Source: AWTP1-13 sp963840445 (GTDB lineage Bacteria > Pseudomonadota > Alphaproteobacteria > Rhizobiales > Hyphomicrobiaceae). From it: a stretch of 64,000 nt of DNA. The DNA is taken from positions 62,001 to 126,000 of the forward strand of contig CAWIZC010000011.1 of the NCBI GenBank assembly GCA_963840445.1. The letters run 5' to 3'. Under the pieces are notes generated by a model, which was not told where the DNA came from, searched no databases, and saw only the letters and a list, made by a program, of their open reading frames with translations. A program made the translations under genes and the position numbers. Shown here piece by piece: positions 56,411 through 64,000 of this stretch. Each line of letters opens with the position of its first letter. Position 1 is the stretch's first letter.

Positions 56411-57178
56411 TCAGCCGCGGTTCTTGCGCTCGCGGATCTCGCCGAAGATCTGCCAGTCCGGCTTGCCGACCATGCCGAGGCGCTGCTGGATGGCCGGCAC
56501 GTTGGGACGCAGGAAGGGATTGGTCTCCAATTCCAGGTCCATGCGGGTGGGCAGGGTCGGCTTGCCGGCGGCGCGCAGGGCATCGACCTCCTTGGCGCGC
56601 TTCTGCAGGGCCGCATTGTCGGGCTCGATGGTGAGCGCAAAGCGGGCATTGGCTTGCGTATACTCATGGCCGCAATAGACCACCGTCTCCTTCGGCAGGG
56701 CGATCAGCTTTTTCAGCGACTCCCACATCATCTCGGCGTTGCCCTCGATGACGCGGCCGCAGCCGATGGCAAACAGCGTGTCGCCGACGAAAGCGACGCC
56801 GGCCGACGGAATCCAATAGGTGATATGGCCGGCGGTATGGCCGGGCGTGTCGAGCACGTGCACCTCATGCTCGCCGAAGCGGAAGGCGTCGCCCTGCCCG
56901 ACCTTGGTGTCGATGCCCGGGATCTTGGCGGCCTCCGCGCGCGGCCCGATGATGGTGCAGCCGGTCGCCTGCTTGATTTCCAGGTTGCCGCCGGTGTGAT
57001 CATGATGGTGATGCGTGGTCAGGATATGCGTGAGCTTCCAGCCCTTGGCCTGCAGGGCGGCTGTGACGGCCGTGGCGTCGGGCACGTCGATGGCCGCAGT
57101 GGCGCCACCGGAATCGTGGATCAGCACACCGTAGTTGTCGGAAAGGCACGGAAACTGGTGAATCTCGAGTTTGGCCAT
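56411..57178 (-). CDS. gloB: Hydroxyacylglutathione hydrolase (glyoxalase II)
   Basis: GloB hydrolyses S-lactoylglutathione in methylglyoxal detoxification. The 255-residue protein has the metal motif ILTTHHHHDHTGGNLEI, then LDTPGHTAGHITYWIPSAGV, FVGDTLFAIGCGRVIEGNAE, VVYCGHEYTQANARFALTIE and the C-terminal TNPFLRPNVPAIQQRLG. All zinc/iron ligands are present. The ATG at 57178 (MAKLEIHQF) gives the family N-terminus. It is divergent from the methyltransferase gene at 57333, a pairing often seen in alphaproteobacteria. Confidence 0.95.
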   Translation of the reverse strand: MAKLEIHQFPCLSDNYGVLIHDSGGATAAIDVPDATAVTAALQAKGWKLTHILTTHHHHDHTGGNLEIKQATGCTIIGPRAEAAKIPGIDTKVGQGDAFRFGEHEVHVLDTPGHTAGHITYWIPSAGVAFVGDTLFAIGCGRVIEGNAEMMWESLKKLIALPKETVVYCGHEYTQANARFALTIEPDNAALQKRAKEVDALRAAGKPTLPTRMDLELETNPFLRPNVPAIQQRLGMVGKPDWQIFGEIRERKNRG

Positions 57179-57332
57179 TTGCCAGAGCCTCGTCGTTTTG
57201 CTTGCATTTTCGTGGTCTAGACGCACCTAGTGTGAGGACACTAGCAGGCGATTTATCGAATTCAACCACGCTCCGCTTGGCACAGCTTGAGCATGCGCCG
57301 GAGCTCTCGGGAAACTAGCGGCTCAGACCTCG

Positions 57333-58109
57333 ATGCACCCTGACGTCCTCGAGCTTCGCGCCTTCTACGCCAGCACGCTCGGCAGCGTGGTGCGCCGGCT
57401 GCTGGCCGGTCGCATCCGGGCGCGCTGGCGCAGCGTCAGCGGGGCGCAGCTGATGGGCCTCGGCTTTGCCGTTCCCTACCTCGGCACCTTCCGCGGCGAG
57501 GCGGCAAGGCTCGGCGCCCTGATGCCGGCGAGCCAGGGTGCGGTGGCCTGGCCCGCATCCGGCAATGGCCACACGGTGATGGTCGAAGAGGCCATGTTGC
57601 CGCTGCCCGATGCCAGCATCGACCGGCTGCTCGCCGTGCATTGCCTGGAGGCCTCCGAACGGACCGGAGCGCTGCTGCGCGAGATGTGGCGCGTGCTGAC
57701 CCCCGAGGGCCGCCTGCTGCTGATCGTGCCGAACCGGCGCGGCGTATGGGCGCGCATGGATTCCACCCCGTTCGGCCACGGGCGGCCCTACAGCCGCGGG
57801 CAGCTCGAGCGGCTGCTGACCGACTCGCTGTTCACCCCCATCGAGTGGACCAACGCCCTCTACATGCCCCCGCTGGATCGGCAGTGGCTGATCCGCTGGG
57901 CCACCGCCTTCGAGCGCATGGGACCGCGCCTGTGGCCGGCCTTTGCCGGCATCATCATGGTGGAGGCGCGCAAGGAGCTGATGGGCGCGCTGCCGGCCAA
58001 AGCCAAGGTGCGCCGCGCCACCCAGCTCGCGCCGGCCGAAGGAGCGCTCAAGCGCAATGGATCGCAGAAAATCCAAAGTGCCAACGCCGCTGTCATCAAG
58101 GTCTCATGA
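57333..58109 (+). CDS. Class I SAM-dependent methyltransferase (gloB-adjacent)
   Basis: The 258-residue protein starts with MHPDVLELRAFYASTLGSVV, then VMVEEAMLPLPDASIDRLLA and GALLREMWRVLTPEGRLLLI, with a C-terminal QWLIRWATAFERMGPRLWPA. The GxGxG motif is degenerate (GLGFAVPYLG), but the ending PEGRLLLIVPNRRGVWAR is methyltransferase-like. Members next to gloB are an established family of unknown substrate. It is divergent from gloB across 154 bases. Confidence 0.82.
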   Translation: MHPDVLELRAFYASTLGSVVRRLLAGRIRARWRSVSGAQLMGLGFAVPYLGTFRGEAARLGALMPASQGAVAWPASGNGHTVMVEEAMLPLPDASIDRLLAVHCLEASERTGALLREMWRVLTPEGRLLLIVPNRRGVWARMDSTPFGHGRPYSRGQLERLLTDSLFTPIEWTNALYMPPLDRQWLIRWATAFERMGPRLWPAFAGIIMVEARKELMGALPAKAKVRRATQLAPAEGALKRNGSQKIQSANAAVIKVS

Positions 58110-58312
58110 TTTGGCTGGGAGCACTGCAGCGGACGCGGTTGCCATACAGCGCCACCCCGTGCCGCGCGAGCTGTACCAACCTGAGGTGTACCGACCAGCC
58201 GGGCACCGATGCCTGCAATTGACGTAAAATTGCATGACCCGTCTCAGCGACTGCTCCACCTGCACCAAGCACCATCGGCCCACGGTTCGGGTGCACAGGC
58301 TGGGAGCATGCC

Positions 58313-58582
58313 ATGATGAGTTCACGCAGCGCGATGTATCTGCCGGTGCTTGCCGTGGCCATTTGCCTGCCAAACGTGGTGGCGGCCCAGGAAGACCCAA
58401 AGAACGTCATCGCCGCGCATATCCGCATGCAGGGTTTTGCGTGCGACAAGCCGGTCAGCGCCGAGCGCGAGCGTGGGGCTTCAAGGCCCAACGAAGCGGT
58501 GTGGCTGCTCAAGTGCGAGAACCGCAGCTACCGGGTCCGCCTGGTTCCCGACATGGCGGCCGCCGTTCTCCCGCTCGACTGA
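58313..58582 (+). CDS. Small exported hypothetical protein
   Basis: The 89-residue product has a signal peptide (YLPVLAVAICLPNVVAAQED). The mature 65 residues have IRMQGFACDKPVSAERERGA and EAVWLLKCENRSYRVRLVPD, with two Cys likely to form a disulfide. I do not recognise a family. It is convergent with the esterase gene (six bases between stops). Confidence 0.75.
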   Translation: MMSSRSAMYLPVLAVAICLPNVVAAQEDPKNVIAAHIRMQGFACDKPVSAERERGASRPNEAVWLLKCENRSYRVRLVPDMAAAVLPLD

Positions 58583-58588
58583 GCGATG

Positions 58589-59584
58589 TCAGCGCGGCGA
58601 CGCGTGCTTCGCGAGGAACTCCAGCGAACGCGTGAGCGCGAGCTTGCCGGCTTCGGTATCCAGATTGAACTGATACTCGTGCAGCGGCTTCTGGTTGGCT
58701 GGGAAGAAGAGGCGATCGACCGGGACGCCCTGCCTGGCGAGCGCGTCGGCCATGACCAGCGAGTGCGGCAGCAGCGGATCGCCATTGCCGGCCGAGATGA
58801 ATGTCGGCGGAAATCTCGACGTCACGTACTGGATGATGGAGGCCAAGGCGAACTCGCGGTTGGTCCTGTGGTCACGGTTGCCGGTGTAGGACCACAGCAC
58901 CGTCGTCATGAACCAGCCGAGTACCCCGTCGACCCTGAATGCACCGACATCATAAGGACCGCAGTAGAGGATGGTGCCCGCGAGCTGCGATGGCTCGAGA
59001 GACGGCGTGATGCCGACCCTCTCGGCGTACTCGGACGAAGTTATGATGTTGGCGATCTGGGCGGATATATGCGCGCCGGCGGAGTCGCCCGCCAGCACGA
59101 TGCGCTTCGGGTCGACGTGCAGTGTCCCTGCGTGCCTGACGAGATAGGCGAGAGCCGAATTCACCTGCCGCACGGCCGTGGGGTAGGTCGTGCGCGGAGC
59201 CAGGGAGTAGTCGACCCCGACCACCGTGTAGCCGTTCGCGGCGAGGATCTTCAGATAGTTGGCGATGTGGTCCTTGCTGCCTGAGACGAAGCCTCCCCCG
59301 TGCACCCAAACGATGGTCGGCAATGCTCGCGACGTGCCTTCGACCTCGGATGGGTAGTAGACATCGAGGCGCGCATCGGCATCGGCTTCGTCGTAGTGTT
59401 CGTTGAGCCTGGCCTTGATATTGGTCGGGACATGCTTGGCGAGGGCCGCGTTCACGGCCTTGCCGCCTCTCTCGAAGACATAGCGGATCACGAGTGCCGA
59501 CGGCCACGGGCTCAGGAAGGAGACCGCCAACAGCGCGATGATGAGGATGGCGAAGGCGTCGAGTACGACCAGGATCATCCTCAC
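58589..59584 (-). CDS. Alpha/beta-hydrolase, HSL-type esterase
   Basis: The 331-residue protein has a membrane segment at the N-terminus (VVLDAFAILIIALLAVSFLS), then TIVWVHGGGFVSGSKDHIAN (oxyanion HGGGF) and the nucleophile RIVLAGDSAGAHISAQIANI (GDSAG). The Asp and His follow in GNGDPLLPHSLVMADALARQ and PANQKPLHEYQFNLDTEAGK. It resembles hormone-sensitive-lipase-type esterases; membrane anchoring is likely. Substrate is unknown. It is downstream of parE in the same direction. Confidence 0.88.
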   Translation of the reverse strand: MRMILVVLDAFAILIIALLAVSFLSPWPSALVIRYVFERGGKAVNAALAKHVPTNIKARLNEHYDEADADARLDVYYPSEVEGTSRALPTIVWVHGGGFVSGSKDHIANYLKILAANGYTVVGVDYSLAPRTTYPTAVRQVNSALAYLVRHAGTLHVDPKRIVLAGDSAGAHISAQIANIITSSEYAERVGITPSLEPSQLAGTILYCGPYDVGAFRVDGVLGWFMTTVLWSYTGNRDHRTNREFALASIIQYVTSRFPPTFISAGNGDPLLPHSLVMADALARQGVPVDRLFFPANQKPLHEYQFNLDTEAGKLALTRSLEFLAKHASPR

Positions 59585-59692
59585 GGCCGGGCCTGGGCGG
59601 GTATTGCCCGCTTACTCTGCACCGATCCAGCTTCCAAGCGATGCAGACTGCTTCGCGCGGCGATCACAGCAGTGGCAGGCGGCTTACACCAA

Positions 59693-61759
<2,067 letters not shown>

Positions 61760-62020
61760 GGACGTTCAAACCCCGTGGATGGCGAAAGCAGGGTCAGGCC
61801 GACGAACGCCACGCACGAAGGTTAGCCGGAGCCCACGAATCCAGGGCTGCAGCGGTGCGCTCAAGTTGCACGGACGGCCCGGAATGGCAAGCGTGGGCGG
61901 GTGTCGCGGTGGACACACCGTGACGGGCCCAGCACGCCCGCCGCGATGGTCCTGGCGCCCTGCGGGGATATGCACAGCCTCGGACTCGTGCGGGCCGCTC
62001 GTCAGCCGGCCCGCTAGATC

Positions 62021-63004
62021 TCAGGTCCGCCCCTTCAATCCTGCAAATTTGACGACTTGTGCCCACTTCTCCGTCTCAGACGCTATGAACTGGGCGAACT
62101 CGGCGGGAGTAGCTGGAAACGGATCGGCTCCCAAGTCGGCAAACCGCTGCTTCAAACCGGGATCGGCGAGGCCAGCCATGATGGCGGTGCTCAGCGTCTC
62201 GATCGCCTCGTTGGGCGTCTGCCTTGGCGCCACGAGCCCGAACCAAGCACTGACATCGAATCCCGACAAGTACTCGTTCATGGCGGGAACGCCCGGCAGG
62301 ACGTCGACGCGGCGCGGCGTGGTTACCGCGAGCGCCCGCAATGTGCCCTCCTGGATGTGGCCAAGCGAACCCGGCAGCGTATCGAACATGACCTGCACAT
62401 GGCCGCCGATGAGATCGCTCAATGCCGGGGAGGAGCCGCGGTAGTGGACGTGCACCATTTCGACATGGCTCAACATCATAAAGAGTTCGCCGGCCATGTG
62501 GTTGGATGTGCCGACGCTCGGTGACGCCGCGCTGATCAGCTTGGGGTTCCGACGGGCGTAGTCGATGAATTCCGGGACTGTGCGTGCCGGGAAGGAAGGG
62601 CTCACCACCATCACGAGGGGAACGCGTGCAACGCTGCCGATGGGCGCCGTGTCCTGGATGAAATTGAAGGTCAGATTGTCGAACAGGGTCGCGTTGACGG
62701 CATTGGCGGGCGCCGCCCACAGAAGCGTGTAGCCGTCCGCGGGGGCCCTCACCACGGCCTCGGTGGCGATGTTGGTGCCGGCGCCTGGTCGGTTCACGAC
62801 GACGAATGGCTGCCCCAGCCGCTCCGAAAGCCAGTCCGCCATCAGCCGGGCCAGCACGCTGGACGAGCCGCCCGCAGCGACGCCGACCATCACTTGAACA
62901 GGTCTGCTTGGATAGGAGGCCACCGCCCAGCCCAGCCCCGGGCAGGCCGACAGGCATGCCGCGCCGCTGGCGAGTTGCAGGACATGTCGTCGGCTGATCT
63001 GCAT
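62021..63004 (-). CDS. Bug-family tripartite tricarboxylate receptor
   Basis: The 327-residue protein has a twin-arginine-type signal (ISRRHVLQLASGAACLSACP) and the Bug pattern: YPSRPVQVMVGVAAGGSSSV, LARLMADWLSERLGQPFVVV, NRPGAGTNIATEAVVRAPAD, PKLISAASPSVGTSNHMAGE and LPGVPAMNEYLSGFDVSAWF. Bug proteins are periplasmic binders of organic acids, many without their own transporter. The ligand is not readable. It is divergent from the LysR gene, which presumably controls it. Confidence 0.92.
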   Translation of the reverse strand: MQISRRHVLQLASGAACLSACPGLGWAVASYPSRPVQVMVGVAAGGSSSVLARLMADWLSERLGQPFVVVNRPGAGTNIATEAVVRAPADGYTLLWAAPANAVNATLFDNLTFNFIQDTAPIGSVARVPLVMVVSPSFPARTVPEFIDYARRNPKLISAASPSVGTSNHMAGELFMMLSHVEMVHVHYRGSSPALSDLIGGHVQVMFDTLPGSLGHIQEGTLRALAVTTPRRVDVLPGVPAMNEYLSGFDVSAWFGLVAPRQTPNEAIETLSTAIMAGLADPGLKQRFADLGADPFPATPAEFAQFIASETEKWAQVVKFAGLKGRT

Positions 63005-63121
63005 CGGTGACCTCCCGAGCCACGTAACAGTGTCATGGTCACTCCCATCGGGCGTTCGGGGAATTCCATTTTTTCCTGATCCCCGTTAGGCTGGCGCCTA
63101 ACTTAACCCTGGCCACCAGCC

Positions 63122-64000
63122 ATGCCGCAGATCACCAATTGGGAACAGCACATTGGCCGCCGAGTGCGCCTGCGCGACCTGTTCGTGTTCTTCACGGTTG
63201 GTCGAATGCGGCGGCATGGCCAAGGCAGCCAAACAGCTCGGCGTGTCGACGCCTTCGATCTCCGAATTGATCAGCGGTCTGGAGCAGGTGCTCGGCGCGC
63301 GTCTGCTCGATCGCACCTCGCGCGGCGTCGTTGCGACAGCTTGCGGCGAGGTGCTGCTTACCCGAGGGCGCGCAGCGTTCGACGAGCTTCGCCAGGGCTT
63401 TCGTCACATAGAGTTCATGTCGAGCTCGGCGGCGGGCGAGGTCCGCATTGCCTGCCCGGAATTGCTTGCGCATTTTCTGGTCACCAACGTGCTGTTCGAA
63501 GACCCGTTTGCAATCGTGGTCGGACGCCGCAGCAAGTGGGGGCGTCGCCGCAAAGTGGATCTGCTCGAGCTTGCCGAGGAGAAGTGGGTGCTGAATGTCG
63601 AGATCCTCTGACAGCCGTCCTTGCTTGTGAGCGCCGAGCCGGGACAGTGCCAAGTCGACCTTGCGATCGTGCAACTCGGGATATTCCAGGGACGGCCAGG
63701 TAATCTGCTGAACGTTGAAGCGGACACGCGGATATCGTTGCGCGACGCGTTCGATCACCAGACGCCGCCTGATGTGCTGGCTGGAATTTTGGTCGGCAAG
63801 GCGTTCGAGGCTCGCGGCTGCAAGGCACCGACGGCGCAAATCGCGACGTCGTCCATTCATCTGCGCAACAATCTCGCAAGCCGCGGCGACTACATCGCCG
63901 TGCTTCCGCGTTCGGTGCTGCGGCTCGGCGCCAAGCAATACGGGTTGAAGGAGCTGGCGATCCGCTTGGATTTCGGCCCGTCGCCGGTGGCCATCATCAC
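63122..64000 (+). pseudogene. LysR-family regulator gene with rearranged internal blocks, runs to edge
   Basis: Block A (63122-63488) has the LysR helix-turn-helix (LRDLFVFFTV with one extra base near 63200, then MAKAAKQLGVSTPSISELIS; GEVRIACPELLAHFLVTN). Block C (63489-63593) follows: VLFEDPFAIVVGRRSKWGRR then AEEKWVL, normally later in the effector domain. Block B, which belongs between them, is at 63594-63758 on the opposite strand (VIERVAQRYPRVRFNVQQ; PELHDRKVDLALSRLGAHK; LSEDLDI, 55 codons). Block D (63759 on: TPPDVLAGILVGKAFEARGC; ASRGDYIAVLPRSVLRLGAK) is the C-terminus. A, C and D share one frame. In this order no full LysR can be made. Divergent from the Bug gene. Confidence 0.8.

Overview
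The window is high-GC bacterial chromosome with the gene content and order of an alphaproteobacterium. The evidence is carA next to a YqeY protein, then dnaG and rpoD; a pyruvate dehydrogenase operon whose E1 beta carries its own lipoyl domain; a DnaG lacking zinc ligands; an EipB (DUF1849) protein; and a polyhydroxyalkanoate (PHA) cycle (phaR, phaA, phaB, phaZ). A Bug-type solute receptor paired with a LysR regulator would suit a free-living heterotroph such as a Reyranella-like or Bradyrhizobium-like organism. That placement is inference. No prophage, CRISPR array or intact insertion sequence was seen.

Layout. 1-8 kb: methyltransferase fragment, ChaN-like lipoprotein-type protein, carA, YqeY, dnaG, rpoD. 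8-24 kb: small enzymes and transporters (carboxymuconolactone decarboxylase-like, DCC, DUF2235, two transglutaminases, two MFS carriers, DUF4112, cupin, methyltransferase, nucleoside deoxyribosyltransferase-like, GNAT, nitrilase-like), then purB. 24-35 kb, all on the minus strand: the PDH operon pdhA-cupin-pdhB-membrane protein-GFA-pdhC-two small lipoproteins-lpdA, preceded by a [2Fe-2S] ferredoxin and a biotin carboxylase. 35-45 kb: GT21 glycosyltransferase, eipB, glycerophosphodiesterase, FemAB-like, HIT, NAD(P)-binding protein, RsmC-like methyltransferase, phaZ, GST, prenyl synthase. 46-53.5 kb: mtgA with a very long acidic N-terminus, rpmF, phaR divergent from phaA-phaB, two degenerate tRNA-like units, an SPFH protein. 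53.6-64 kb: NYN-LOTUS protein, DUF985 cupin, gloB, methyltransferase, esterase, parE, Bug receptor and a rearranged LysR gene.

Three signals stand out. First, ten genes, including essential dnaG and purB, contain single-base frame breaks; by hand I place 18, and 17 read as one extra base. This looks like consensus error, so predicted proteins in those genes should be read as corrected products. Second, two palindromic repeat families partition by context: six full copies of a GTCATCCCGG family lie in convergent gene gaps, while three CCCTCTCCCC pairs lie in same-direction gaps. Third, the LysR gene at the right edge has its internal blocks in the order A-C-B(inverted)-D, and two overlapping tRNA-like units (Gln-like and Asn-like) lie between phaB and the SPFH gene.

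How the genes work together: PDH makes acetyl-CoA; PhaA and PhaB convert it to 3-hydroxybutyryl-CoA; PhaZ mobilises stored polymer; PhaR senses and represses. The PHA synthase is not in the window. Envelope functions (MtgA, EipB, ceramide-type glycosyltransferase, FemAB-like protein, SPFH protein) form a second theme.
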